From Saxidomus purpurata (lineage: Eukaryota > Mollusca > Bivalvia > Venerida > Veneridae): a DNA stretch of 64,000 nucleotides. Within the stretch, counting starts at the first letter, position 1; the number at the start of each line of letters is the position of its first letter. The stretch covers positions 2,687,808-2,751,807 of the forward strand of contig JAFMSR010000019.1 in the NCBI GenBank assembly GCA_022818135.1, in the 5' to 3' direction. Made by a program: the position numbers and the translations under genes. This document shows, one piece after another, positions 38,346 through 52,000 of this stretch. A model generated the notes under the pieces. The model was not told the origin of the DNA. It saw only the letters and a program-made list of their open reading frames with translations, and ran no database searches.

Positions 38346-38810
38346 ATATAAAAGAGAAATTGATCGAGACTGATCAACTCTAAAAGCTTCTCTCACAAAA
38401 TCCAGGTATCAAAAAAACAAAAACAACACAAGATATTCTCTCCGATTGCACAATCACCCCCTGATTCGCAGAATAACTCGTATATAACAAATCAATTGCG
38501 ACATTATCAGATAATTATATATAATTTATCTAATGGTGATTGACATATTATTAGTTACATATGTCGACCAGGTGTAAATATATACATGGTTAGAAAAACC
38601 ACACACTATACAAGACATTATGCATTATCATGAATACATTTGCCATTATTTATCAATTTTATTTTCTTATCACAAGACTGGTGGTATCCAAAAAATATAA
38701 TTTTCCCCTATTTTTCTCAGAGCAAAAAATACATGTATTGTAGTTCCGATGTGCTCGTCTTTGTTAGATACTCAAAACAAAACAAAATGTCAGACAACAT
38801 AATTTCATTT

Positions 38811-38878
38811 GAAGGCCAGTAGGCCGAAATATTTAGTAAAGATTGAAGGCCAGTAGGCCGAAATATTTAGTAAAGAGT
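38811..38878 (+). repeat. 34-bp perfect tandem duplication
   Basis: Two units starting GAAGGCCAGTAGGCCGAAAT, at 38811 and 38845. They are identical apart from the last bases. It contains the short palindrome GGCCAGTAGGCC-like pair. Near it, 38895-38995 carries a decayed SINE tail (GGGGTTTAACGCC, GGGAAGAACCAGTACTTGAC). Confidence 0.85.
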
Positions 38879-39687
38879 GAACTTTTGAATTGTTTTTGGT
38901 TTTTTTTGGTGCTTTTCTTGGGGTTTAACGCCAATTTCAACTGCCATTCCAGGGAAGAACCAGTACTTGACCTCTATCTGCCATAAGCAAATATCAACTT
39001 TAATACATGCAATTTTTTAGCTCTTAAAATCGAAAATCAAATTTTAACTTTTAAGAGATTATTTAACATGTATGCTGTTTCACCTGTATGATTAACCAAT
39101 TTTCCATACCATTTTATTATAATATCTAAAACGCTTTCGATGCGATTGCTAAAATAAATTGTCATTAACGTTAATTAATAAGACCAGAAATTTTGACTCA
39201 ACCCAGCATAGCTTAACCTAATGTAATAAAAAGTCACAACTATGATTGCTATAAATAAAAATTTTGTACAGTACTCAAGTAGACATCATACATCATCTTG
39301 AACCACAGTCCTTTCTTCTTGAAGTCAGTTAATAAACTTGCAAAAATCACGAGGATGGCTGATGAAACATATAATCTTACCATTCATTTGTTAGACAATT
39401 TTTTTTTTTTCTCCAAGAAAATAAACTTGAGAAAGTCAATATAATTCTGCTTCATTATGCAAAGTGTTTCATTTCAAATTCTTGGAAAGTCTTCAACGCT
39501 TTCTGAAAGTTCCAACTATTTCTCATGCTGTAAGAAATGTTTACAGACATTTCAGTCAAATTCAACGGAAGGGATTCCTACCTATGACCTCTTTATCTAT
39601 GGGAGTCAGACTTTCTTGTGCAACCAGTATTAACAATTTGCTAAAATTAATAGTCATTAACTTTAATTTCTTTCTGGAAAAAGAATC

Positions 39688-40051
39688 TTAAAGAGGCACT
39701 CCCTACATCTAGCAGATTTTATTCTCAAAACATAGATTATATATATGTGCTCAATGAACATAAAATGATAAATAAATACAATTTCAAAGAAAAATCCATG
39801 GCGAAGAAATGCCTCATTTTAGCACAATTAATCAATTTAGACACTTTCTGTAGAAATCACATCCACCCATTATTTGTACAACAACAACAACTCAACCACA
39901 TGTATATTTTAAACAGCTGATTTTATCGATAATGACTGGGAATGCATAGCTGAAACTTTTCTGTTAAGTTATAATACTTCCAAAGATTCTATTTTTTAAG
40001 CTTTGGAGGTAATTAAGTTTGACATCTGAGTTATAGGGTATGTCCCTTTAA
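39688..40051 (-). mobile_element. TTAA-flanked MITE, family 2, copy 2
   Basis: TTAA (39688-39691), AGAGGCACTCCCTA, a 356-bp element, then TAGGGTATGTCCCT and TTAA (40048-40051). The ends are imperfect inverted repeats of each other and the interior is the reverse complement of the element at 2385-2750. Both flanks are intact TTAA. No coding capacity. Confidence 0.8.
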
Positions 40052-41281
40052 AGTACAGAAATCCTGTATCAACCCAGCATAGCTATGTTATGCATGTACA
40101 TTAATCTATTTTGATACTATCAAATATCATGCCATTAATTTCATTAAATTGTACAATATCAGCAAATAGACTTTGTAATATTTTGAGTTTGCATTGTAAA
40201 TTATTTTACGATCAGAGTTTTAAATTGGTAGCATATGAAATTAACATGACTATATTTTGATTCTTAGCAATTCTTTAACACGCCAAAAGAAACTGCATGA
40301 GTCAAAAACAAGCGCTACAACTAATGGTGTTTTTTGTAGTCTGACGCAGCACTTCACCACAACTACTATAATTATTGGTTGGGGCATGAATAGGAAAAAA
40401 TAACGTATCTAGCATCTTGAAACATGCAATTGCAATCATATCGTTGTAAGTTCAAATTGCAATACGGGATTGATAAATTTATTTCCATATCAAGCGGACA
40501 AAAATTACAAGTGGCAGACAATCCACTTATTCAAGATACAGACATTGTAATAATTGCGATTTGTATCGACTGTACTGTTGTCAGATGACCTCTTGATTAC
40601 CGTTTTAGTGAACAGACGATGAATCTACAATGTAACCGACTTGTTCCAAACAATACAAAAAACAATATATAAACTGAAAGCCACTAACTGATATAGATTG
40701 CCAAATTCAGTAATAAATATATATTAGTCTTGTAATTTATAAATAGCACATCCCGGAATTCTTCTGAAATTTACGTTGGTGCGGGCTTGTCAACACTCTG
40801 AATGCTTAAAAGTAGGGGTTAAAAAACCTGTCTCCCATAAAGATTATTAGGTAAAGCTATGTCCGATATTTTGACTGTAAATCCCACGCTCCTCTGACAT
40901 GAGAAATGAGAGGCTGGCCCTACACTTCGACAAACCAATACTTACACTGTCTCCTAGCCAGGGAAATAGCTGTAATTTCATCGTTACCATGGCAACGTAT
41001 TTTAATTATTGATGAGCCTTTGTTCTTTTGTGATTATCTGGCACGAGTTAATTGATTTAGCCCTCAATTCAAAGTGTTACTTTGAAGAATGGAAAGAATC
41101 AAACACAGCCAACATTCCAGCATGGTTAACTGCAAACTATTTTTTTTACAATCAAGCAAGCTGCCCTATCATTCCTGTAGAACTATTTAAATTCATGAAA
41201 ATAAGCTCCCAAGCAATAGTTTCAAACTTGGAACCGAGCTGAAGCGAGTACCAGTATATATCAGCACATTAAAACCTGGCA
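40052..41281. other. Non-coding stretch, nothing recognised
   Basis: No recognisable exon; the 77-codon frame at 41009-41242 lacks any motif. Confidence 0.5.
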
Positions 41282-41781
41282 NNNNNNNNNNNNNNNNNNN
41301 NNNNNNNNNNNNNNNNNNNNNNNNNNNNNNNNNNNNNNNNNNNNNNNNNNNNNNNNNNNNNNNNNNNNNNNNNNNNNNNNNNNNNNNNNNNNNNNNNNNN
41401 NNNNNNNNNNNNNNNNNNNNNNNNNNNNNNNNNNNNNNNNNNNNNNNNNNNNNNNNNNNNNNNNNNNNNNNNNNNNNNNNNNNNNNNNNNNNNNNNNNNN
41501 NNNNNNNNNNNNNNNNNNNNNNNNNNNNNNNNNNNNNNNNNNNNNNNNNNNNNNNNNNNNNNNNNNNNNNNNNNNNNNNNNNNNNNNNNNNNNNNNNNNN
41601 NNNNNNNNNNNNNNNNNNNNNNNNNNNNNNNNNNNNNNNNNNNNNNNNNNNNNNNNNNNNNNNNNNNNNNNNNNNNNNNNNNNNNNNNNNNNNNNNNNNN
41701 NNNNNNNNNNNNNNNNNNNNNNNNNNNNNNNNNNNNNNNNNNNNNNNNNNNNNNNNNNNNNNNNNNNNNNNNNNNNNNNNN
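41282..41781. other. Assembly gap of 500 N
   Basis: Exactly 500 unknown bases, a round number suggesting a gap of arbitrary size in a scaffold. Apparent reading frames across it are meaningless. Confidence 0.99.
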
Positions 41782-41877
41782 AGCTGAACCAGGTTTGGCT
41801 GCCTAGCCACTGCCTTTGAAAACAATTAGCACAATTTGGATGTAGATTATAATAGCGCAAGAGTCTTCTTTATTACA

Positions 41878-41992
41878 GCAATGACAGTCCGGTTGCCATG
41901 GCAATGACAGTCCGGTTGCCATGGCAATGACAGTCCAGTTGTCATGGCAATGACAGTTCAGTTGCCAAGGGAATGGCAGTCCAGTTGCCATG
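41878..41992 (+). repeat. 23-bp minisatellite, about 5 units
   Basis: The unit is GCAATGACAGTCCGGTTGCC followed by ATG. Adjacent units create the palindrome TTGCCATGGCAA at each junction. Units drift from left to right (CCGG to CCAG). It lies within 100 bp of the assembly gap. Confidence 0.9.
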
Positions 41993-42004
41993 GTGCCACA
42001 GTTG

Positions 42005-42110
42005 AGGGTTTGCCTCAGGATCGGAGGAGGGTACCAGGTCCGATCCCCCTAATGGGCCATATAGTAGTAGTGTCCTTAGACAGGATACAGTATTTCACAT
42101 TAAAATCTAT
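42005..42110 (+). mobile_element. tRNA-derived SINE fragment
   Basis: B box-like GGTCCGATCCCC at about 42037-42048, followed by GTGTCCTTAGACAGGATACA. The latter resembles the GTGTCCTTGGGCACCACAC segment of the SINE at 48762-48935. Confidence 0.45.
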
Positions 42111-43369
42111 GGGTAATCAATCTACAAAACATCAGATTCAAAACTGCTTAAGATTCAAGTATAATACTGCACTATCTTACCAATCATGAAAAAAATAATA
42201 AACTGGACAACATGAAAATCAGGCCCAAATATGTACAGTTTACATTTAAATGCCTAAAATCTACCCTTCATAACCAACAATTTTGTATGACTTAAAACAG
42301 AAATATTTGCTTTAAACATAGGACACGTTTATTCTGTGGGCTTAATACACTAAAACACTAAGCCCTCAGCTGGAAAGGTGTTGAATACAAGGGAATTTTG
42401 TGCGGTTAACACTAAGATCATAGTAATTAGTGACTGAAAATTCCTTTAACATCTTAATTCATTGGTGTAAACTCTTTCTGTTTTCTAAAAATGCATAATC
42501 TGGCATTTTAAGCTTTTTTTACTAGGCCTACAGAATAAACTTGTCCTTTAACATACAGTGACTAGATTTTAAGGTGGCAAGTCCATTCTTTATACACATC
42601 TTGTTTCCTCTGCCCACTTTTTTGCAGTTTAAGTCTTCAGCAAATTATTCACTGTAAAAAAGGACATCAACTGTGCCAGTTTTCTTTTGAATGTACTTGA
42701 TCAATCTGGTGACCATTAGGAAATAATTTCTCAGTCATTCATGGACAGTTAAAGTAAAATTATATGCAAATTCAGTTTACATTAAACTGTATCACAAGGT
42801 CCTTCAACCATCATAGTCTTAAAATGCTAACACATGCAGCTTATTGCTGTGTTTACCTGGAAGAGATTTAAAGCCATCATAGATAGATAAATCACATGGA
42901 TAACCTTATGAAAAACCTATGTATTTAAGCAGATATAATTTGAATGATGAAAGCCTTTGAAAAGTTTCAGACATACTAGCAATAAACTCAGCGTAAAATT
43001 TACAGAAATTTTTAACGTTTGAAATAAAAAAAATTTCATAGTTTTTTGAGAAATTAATGCATTAATCCATTTCACCATGATGTATGTTATTTAACTAATC
43101 TGTCGTACCTTCATGCACGTTACTTAATGACAAGGACGATTTCTGCTGTGTCAATTTCAAGACAATTCTACTGAAAAACCTTATTAATAGATGTACACTC
43201 TTACTATAAGAACATACTGCCAACGATCTCGGCAATGACGAATATCCGTACTCGATTTTCTGGACTAGATCGCGGATATCCGAGTACTCGGATACTCACT
43301 ACAGCCCTACTCTTACTATAAGAACAGTTTGCCCTGTAACAATAAATAGTTGGTAAGAAGGTAATACTA
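42111..43369. other. Non-coding stretch; CCGAGTACTCGGAT palindromes near its end
   Basis: No gene seen. At about 43200-43320 the sequence is rich in short palindromes (GGATATCCGAGTACTCGGAT) and ends ACTACAGCCCTAC, the reverse of the GTAGGGCTGTAACGA end at 59747. This suggests one terminus of a hAT-like or similar element. Confidence 0.45.
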
Positions 43370-44489
43370 ACTAGAGATTGTTTTTCACAAAAAAACTTGT
43401 CTCCCCCCTTATGACCTTGACCTTTGAGTTAGTGACCCCAAATTATAACGAGAAATTGACCAACGGTCACTGTGACCTTGACCTTTGAACTACTGACCCC
43501 AAAAACAATAGGGATCATCTGCTCAATAAGACCAATCATCCTATGAAGTTTGAGGTCTGTAGGTCTAAAGGAACTCTAGTTATCATCCGGAAACGAGAAA
43601 TTGACAAACGGTCAGTATGACCTTGACCTTTGACCTACTGACCCCAAAAACAATAGGGATCATCAGCTCTATAAGACCAATCATCCTATGAAGTTTGAGG
43701 GCTGTAGGTCAAAAGGAACTCTAGTTATCATCCGGAAACGAGAAATTGACCAACGGTCACTGTGACCTTGACCTTTGAACTACTGACCCCAAAAACAATA
43801 GGGATCATCTGCTCAATAAGACCATTCATCCTATGAAGTTTGAGAGCTGTAGGTCAAAAGGAACTCTAGTTATCGTCCGGAAACGAAGAATGGACGGACG
43901 GACTGACGGACTCCCCCCAGTTTGAGGGTTGTAGGTCAAAAGGAACTCTAGTTATCATCCGGAAATGAGAAATTGACCAACGGTCACTGTGACCTTGACC
44001 TTTGACCTACTGACCCCAAAAACAATAGGGATCATCTGCTCTATAAGACCAATCATCCTATGAAGTTTGAGGTCTGTAGGTCTAAAGGAACTCTAGTTAT
44101 CATCCGGAAACGAGAAATTGACCAACGGTCAGTGTGACCTTGACCTTTGACCTACTGACCCCAAAAACAATAGGGATCATCAGCTCTATAAGACCAATCA
44201 TCCTATGAAGTTTGAGGGCTGTAGGTCAAAAGGAACTCTAGTTATCATCCGGAAACGAGAAATTGACCAACGGTCACTGTGACCTTGACCTTTGAACTAC
44301 TGACCCCAAAAACAATAGGGATCATCTGCTCAATAAGACCATTCATCCTATGAAGTTTGAGAGCTGTAGGTCAAAAGGAACTCTAGTTATCGTCCGGAAA
44401 CGAAGAATGGACGGACGGACTGACGGACGGACGGACTGACGGACAGGGCAAAAACAATATGTCTCCCCCCGAGGTGGGGGAGACATAAT
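43370..44489 (+). mobile_element. Pearl/Helitron-like non-autonomous element, copy P2 (compound)
   Basis: Starts AACTAGAGATTG with subterminal CTTGTCTCCCCCC. Core units of 145-147 bp carry GTGACCTTGACCTTTGA (about 43473, 43620, 43766, then 43992, 44137, 44283). A first ACGG-like tract at about 43890-43910 interrupts the array, after which the core resumes; a second tract at about 44405-44445 precedes the end. The 3' hairpin has perfect 12-bp arms TATGTCTCCCCC (44458-44469) and GGGGGAGACATA (44476-44487). The 5' CTTGTCTCCCCCC repeats the arm. This reads as two elements fused head to tail with the first one's hairpin lost. Confidence 0.78.
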
Positions 44490-45968
44490 AAATGCTGAGC
44501 AAAAAATCACAAACAAGCATACATAGCAAACAACTCAATCAGTGACTAAATACTTTAGTGAGTTACCTCCCATACAGACTCTCTAAAATTAAGTTGGTTC
44601 TTCTCATTTGGATTATTCTGCTTTTATCAATACAATGTTTTTTGTTTTTCATCCTGGCCTCTATTTGTATCAATTTCTTTCATAAGGATTCAAAATGATT
44701 TTACATTTGATAAATTTTGTTATTCACATATATACAGTGCTTTAAGTAAAAAAATATGTTCCTAAACCAAATCGAGCAACGAAAGATAAAGGTCAATTGA
44801 GGCTTAAATTAATTTAAATGACATTTTTTTCTCTTGACATGCAGAAATCCTGCACCAGTCCAGACAGAACACATTTTGCATGCAACAATGAACACATGGT
44901 TCTGTTTTAACATAAAATGCAACTTTGAATAAACATGAAAACTCACCTACATGTATATATCAAAACTAATAAAAGAACCAAAATAATTCACTTTGAAAAA
45001 TATTACAATATATATATAATCACATCTACATTTGTGTACCAGAAGATCCATATATCTTTGGCATTAAACAAAAGGACCTTTGCATCAATATTCAATGTAA
45101 AATTTGACTGAAACAACGAAGAGTGACCCCCCTTGCCTCTACTTTAATGGAGTTTCCTTTGAATATATAATCCTTACAGACAACTGAAGATAACTTAAAA
45201 TTTCACCCACACCTGTGAATGTGCAACGCTTGGAGCAAGTTTCAGTGGTCCAATCACACTGAAGCCCACATTTTTTTAGTACTAATGCCATACACAGACT
45301 GCTTAGGGATCATGGCAAATTTGGTTAACTTGGGGTATTTTCCAGATATTATCATGGAAATGATATAGGCTGGCATACTATAAAGTATTCACAAAACTGT
45401 CACTGTATTGCAGCGAATAAACTCATTTCTTCCCTCCACAGAGTATGTCATATTCACCATCTTGTAGAAAAGTCAGTCATGTTTGTTCACCTTTTTTGAC
45501 AAGTTCACTGTATACCCGAAGCAAATCCCCTTTAGGAGCATTCATACCTTTACCACACAAGGTCTTGCCATAGATCACTGAGTAACACATTCAACCACTT
45601 GTGGTCAATCGGGAGTTTTAAACCTCTAACTGCAAGATTAACTACATGTAGTAAAATCTTATTCACAACTCCAAAACCCTAAACTTCTCTGCCATGACTT
45701 CAAGATAATACTTTCCTTGATTTACCACTGCCTTGTGCCATGAACACTATAACAGTTATAAAAGATTACATAGGTTTTTCTTATTCCGAAAGCAATGCTG
45801 AATACGAGATCCAAGATCAGCCTAAAAAAAGCGCTATTAATAGGAAAACTTCTGACTTTGTCCATGATCTAGAACTCTGAGATCAACTTCTGTGCTTTCT
45901 TTTCAACACGTATGACTATTAGAACTCTTAAAAAACTTTTATGACTAAACTATGAACTACAACAGTCG
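44490..45968 (-). other. MGAT1 downstream region and probable 3' UTR
   Basis: No coding exon is evident here. The MGAT1 3' UTR must begin at 45968 and run leftward. No canonical AATAAA is seen on the minus strand close to the stop; ATTAAA (reverse of TTTAAT at 45143-45148) is one candidate poly(A) signal about 0.8 kb downstream. The true end is undetermined. Confidence 0.4.
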
Positions 45969-46082
45969 TCAAGTCCACGACGGGTCGTACCCCTTCCAGT
46001 CTGGGGGCGGAGCTGCATGAACACGCTGACTTTTGTATGTAAAACTGACCACACCTCTGTATGCTGTTCTCTCAACACCAGC
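45969..46082 (-). CDS. MGAT1: MGAT1 coding exon 11 (C-terminal, with stop)
   Basis: Acceptor TTTTTCCTACTCAG. Encodes residues 424-460, from [10 protein letters not shown] to a PSWT ending, then TGA at 45969-45971. Aligns with the human C-terminus (GVPRAGYRG... to GYDPSWN). Confidence 0.95.
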   Translation of the reverse strand, partial: AGVERTAYRGVVSFTYKSQRVHAAPPPDWKGYDPSWT

Positions 46083-49000
46083 CTGAGTAGGAAAAATAAT
46101 TTTTTTTCTTAAATTCCTTATGACTGTGTGAAATGAAATGGAAATGTGCGTTTATAATTTCTAGTGAAATTTTTCAATTTCTCCAAAATGATATATTAAA
46201 ACTTAAGATGTAAAAATAGAATCAACAACAAAAGAGAGAATCGACTTCAATATCAATCTGAGAAAATCTATTGAAATTATTGGTGAGTTTGGTTTGGTTA
46301 CATTGGGATTTCAAAAGTGTTTGCAATAATTTATAATTTGGTAGCGTCTAATTTCAAAAATATTGAAATTATACTGGAAGCCCCCCTAACTACTCATGTG
46401 GGTAAAGTCTTAAAACCCAAGAAACTGAACCTTTTCAAAACTTGAAATTCTCCATAATCTTAAATTTCTTACCTTGAAATCGTCCATAATGCCTAATTTC
46501 TTGGCAATCTCTTTAAACTCATTCTTTGTCTTGTAAGTTACGCGCACTTCTGGCAATTGTTTATACTTTCCGGCCGCCACATCATTCAGCGAGATCTCCG
46601 GAACGTCATATATGAATTTATGGAATGCTGGATCGTAATTCTCCTAAAACATTTAAATATTCATGAGTGGGTGTGGACTGCATTTGAAGTGAAACTGTTA
46701 AATATTCATGACTAAGTTAGGACTGTATTTCTCATAAAACAATAGATAAAATTGGTGCATATTTAAGATTAACAACGACAGTCCCGGCCATTACAGATGG
46801 AGAAATAAATGCACTTTATTAACAAGACCCATAGTAGATGATATCTTGCCTTGTAAATGTCCGAAATTTAGATAGCTCGAGACCTATGATAACTTGGGCA
46901 TTATACTCAAGGCCCATGGCACTTTGAGTTAATAAAGTTTTACTGTATTTATTCTATAAGCAACTTTAAAATAAGACCACTTTTTCCTGGTCCAATGGGT
47001 GGTTTCAATCAAGAATTTTACTGTATTCATAAACCGTTTAACCAGGTGTTACTGTGTACTGAAGCATTTTATTGGCCATTTAAAGGTAGGACATTCAACG
47101 GTCAGCAGTTTAGTGTTTTAGAGTAAAATGGAGACTCTATCAAAAATTGTTGGCTTATTTTAAAGGCTGACCAATTTTTGAGTCCATTTTGCCTTGTCTG
47201 TAGTTACATGGTGTCTTATTTTCGAGACTGGCCAATTTCTTTATCCATTTTGCATTGCCTGTAGTCACATGGTGGCTTATTTTAGAGTCTGGCCGATTTT
47301 TCATCCATTCTGCCTTGCCTGTAGTTACATGGTGGCTTATTTTTGAGAACGGCTTATTTTCAGGATTCCAGGGAATGTGGTGTTTCTGCTAAAACATGTA
47401 TTGTATAATTTAAAATTTCTGCCGTCTCATCTATTTATTAATATTCCAACAAAATGTAGCATTCTGATTGGTCAAGAAACTGGAATGGTCCACAGATAAT
47501 ATAAACTATCTTATTACCTTTATGAGATAGGATAGGTCTTTCTGTGTAAAAGGCACATGTTTATCGTTCAACTGTATGAACTTCAAATGCTTCTCAAAAA
47601 ACAGTCCCCTGTAAAATAAAACATAAAAGAAACTGAAACATAACACAAGTTTGGAAATTTTTGAGGGACAAAATTTTTTTTACGGACAGACACATTTATC
47701 AGTTTTAAATTTGTGAAAGGAAAATTCTCTAATTATAATATCTATTTGAAATGAATTTTTAGCCAAATTTCGCGAAAGTCGACATGAGAAATATGAAAGT
47801 TAAATCAGCGACAATATGACCCAATCTTTCTAAGCAACTTTCTATTAACACAGTCTTAACCATTACTTTCAATTTGGACAGAACCATTCACAGATCCATG
47901 GACTATTCACTGAAAATTTATTCACGAAACAGCAAACTGTGTCGATCATGATCAGACTGCATAAGAATAATATACCAAGACCACTTACTTGCTCACACCC
48001 TTCTTCCCGAACGTACTGGTCCGGCTGATTTCCGGACGTATACATGACCGGTCTCTTCTCTGATCCGGATGTCTCATCCAGTCATCCCAAAATCTGAAAA
48101 ACAAAATTGTATGAATTTTACATGTAGATTTTAAATCATCAATTTTTTTGTAAAATTCAAATCTTCTGGAACGAACCTTATCACAAGCAGTGTTCTTTTG
48201 GTTCCATCCATTCGCTAATTGCATTGTTCATTGGTTTGTAATTATATATATATTTTGTGTAAAATTTGGCGAATAAATATGTTTAAACATAAATCTTAAA
48301 ACTTTTGCTCTAGAATAGGGGAAAAAATCTTTTTGAACATTTAGTGTACTAGGATGCTTTCTAAATCACGTCAGAGATAAACTTACGCCTCGGGCCATTT
48401 AGGGCCTAACTCCAACCATAAACTTCTTTCAAACATCCAACCAAGTCCTGGGAAAAAATCTGTACGATGAAGCAATTCTGAAAAGAAAGAAAATAACTTA
48501 CCTAACCATCATTTCCTGAACAGACCAATAAAAAAACACAATCAACGAGGCTTTAACCCATGAACCCTTTGTCTTCAACAAGAAAATACAATGTTCATGT
48601 ATACATTTAGCCTACCGGCTCTTCTAGAAAAATTTTGATGTTAGCAGTTGAACTTATTAAATTTATCAGGACATAATAAGCTAAACACAGAGGAACAATT
48701 TATTCAAATTTACATTGCAAGTGAAATATTTCCTAATCAAATCTTTCAAAAGCTTGCATTGTGGACCTTGAAAGTTCAGTGGTTCAGTATGTCCCTGGTT
48801 TAATTCCCAGCCAGAGAATGAGGTGTGTCCTTGGGCACCACACTAAAACTACATGTGCGGTACAAGTCCACCCAGCTGTAAAATTGGTAGCAGTGATGAA
48901 AAACTAGCCGCCCCTCTAACACGAGCGTGGTCAAATCTGGAATGAGTGTTCAAGGGCCGTTCAAAAAGCTATGGAAGTTTTCTTTGCCATCAAATTAAAA

Positions 49001-52000
49001 TCTTGCTCGTACCTGGATCATCTTTGACCATCCCTCTTTTACCATTGTCATTCCACGCCGACACACACCATAGAGATTTATCTGCCCTAAGAACTCTAAA
49101 CGTGGCGGCAAAATACTCAAAGAAGTCTGGGGAGATGTCCAAGTCATCTGAAATAGTCATTGTTTGTAACTGAATTGCAGCTTTTCTTGAAAAAGTGCTT
49201 TGTCAGTTTTATTTACCTAAATAGAGCTTCATCTGTCATTTCTCTTATTGAGCTCCATAATTCTTTTCCAACTGAGCTTTGTAATTCTTCTCAAATTAAG
49301 ATTTGTCATTTTTCTAAAACCGTGCATTCCAATAACAAACTATCACTATGTTCAATAAGAAAGAAACTGCTTTAAATATTCATGAATTTCCATTGAAATT
49401 TTGGTGACTGTAATATTCTATTTTCCTCTTAGAATTGTGATTGTCACTTTGTATGGTAATATAACTTTAACATCAACATGTAATAAAAAAAAAATACTAA
49501 CCTTCCACTATTATCACAGCCGAATGGTTGAATGTGTGAAAAACCTGATTCAGCGCCCATTTATAATGTCGGGAAATTTTGTAATAACCCTCGAACTTCC
49601 TCTGAGGCCATGCAACATTCACTTTACCCAAGTCCGGTTGCTGCAACATAAAATATACATGTATGATCATTCTATTTATAGAATCAAATCAATTTATTCG
49701 TTTAGTTCTATTTATAGAATCCATTCTACCGGTATTTTTAAAATCAATTACATTTAAATGCTTTTATTGTTCTAGTTTTATTTAAAGAATTTTTGTTCCA
49801 AATCAGACAGGCATTTTTGCTGATTTTGACATAGCGGAAACTTGGTCTGGCAAATTACCCAAATCCTAGATGAGTCATGCGCTGTCATGTGAACATGGCA
49901 CCATGTATGATTTAATGAATGGTCAAATTACTCTGCCTCAATAACTATAAACAATTTTTTCATATCACTTAAGTTTGATTTCCAATTCCCTGGTCTCCAA
50001 TTGGTCAATTCATCTTGTAGCTAACCCTGCAGAGAATTTTCAAATAAGAATCAACAGACACTTGAACCAAACAGGGAAATTTAAAAAAAGAACAAACCAA
50101 CACTTGAATAAAACAGAGAAATTAAAAAAACAAACTAAAATACACTTGAACCAAAAAGAGCCATTTAAAACAAGAGGGACAAGATGGCCCTATTTCGCTC
50201 ATATGGTTTCAGAGAAGATTTTTAAAGTTTTTCCTATATAAGCCTATGTAAAATCAAGTGACCCCACTTAAAATTTTGCCAGGTGAGCTAAAAGAACTTA
50301 AAGAAACTTAAACCAAAAAGCAGGCATTTTGGCAACAAAAAAGTTATTACACACTTTCAGTTTATGCAAGACAATTTTTTTAAAAGGAAATTTATTGCAA
50401 GAATCTAAAAGAATTGATCTCAAGAATTCCAGTCAATTGATGGTTTTTATTCTTGAACAAAAATACAATCATGCTTTTACTTAGTGTACAATTTTAAACA
50501 ACACACCTTCATCTCAAGGACTCAAATTTTGTCAAAAGGAGATGTTAGAAATCTAGGGACCATAAAGCCCGACTAAGATTTCATTGAAATGAGTATTGTT
50601 ACCAACTTCCAATAAATAGACACACCCTAAAACCGGATTCATTTTGAAATAATTTAAAGATTTCAAAATAATATGTTAAAGTCTAAGGATCTTATTAAAT
50701 GAAATGATATTGTAAAATAAACATATTGAAAGGATAATGAAAGAACCATGTTCTATTTGCTCTAAAACAATGTTGACATATTCATTTCTTTTGTATTCCA
50801 GTTGCTTTTTCACAAAAAAGAGTTGTCAGGAAGCCTTTTTTATTTTTTGCAATATCATTGAAAAAGAATACCGCTTTATATTTCTTATATATACATCAAT
50901 TTAAAAAGTAAAGTTTTGAATGTTTTCAGTACAAATAAAAGTCATTTCCGTCGGTAAAACATCTGTCTTGGTAAAATAAAAACTACTTATAAATGTGATC
51001 CTGGGGCTTTAATGGTAAGAATCTTCCCCTGGCCAAAACATAATTCAGCAAAAAAAAGCCACAACAGCCAGTAAAATTAGTGAAATAGTTGAAGTGCCAT
51101 TAAACCTTCATTTTAGTTTATGAATGAAAGAGATATTTCTGCTTATACGATCTTGAAAAATGTGTTTATTTATTATTTTACCTTCATTTCAACAATCTTG
51201 AACATTTTGAGAATCTGTTATTTGTGGGGTATTCCCCTTTAATATTTGGCTAAAATTGTAGCCTCTAACTGACAAACACTGATCACAACAGCTCACCTTT
51301 AAACATTTTGTGATCAGGTAAGCTAACACCAAACAAAGGGACATAACTCTTAAAACACTAAAATGTAAAACAAGACAGCAGTGGTCTTATTCGTAATGTG
51401 TACATTGTACATATTTATGTGCAGCACATTTAAAAACCTTTCACCTGCAATTTTCCTATAAATGGACTTATCCATCTTTCAGTTTGTACACAATCAATGT
51501 CCAAAGAGGGTGCAAAATGAAAATTAACTGACTGAATATCAAATAGTGCAGATCATGATTTACACTGGTGCAAAAGGCAGGGATTGGGTTCAAGTGCCAA
51601 ATATTTAATGAGTGATTTGAAGACAATGTCAAGTTTATAAACTGTTTGCTTCAGAGATCAAATCCTCTGTTGTACCTACCTTGAATTTTAGGACCTACAT
51701 GTAGTACATGAATAAATTAATTAAAACAGGAAGAGAAATAATGCCTTCACCACAGATCAATTGAAATTTTTCCAATATAAACATCCTGTATAAACGATTA
51801 ACTATTCAACTTACATAGAAATTGTTGTAAATTTGCTGGTTTGTATTCATTTTCCCTGCTAAGGACAACATCAATTTGTAAGCACATAATTAATGCGTGA
51901 TATAGAATTGTATTTTTCTTTTACACTTTATCAGGCGTGGACAGCCCATCTAAACCAAATGACTTCTTGAACATCTCAGTTTGTTTTTGCCAGTTTGTTA

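Noticed and set aside
41193..41860. Two minus-strand frames of about 200 codons
   Set aside because: They consist almost wholly of unknown bases in the 500-N gap.
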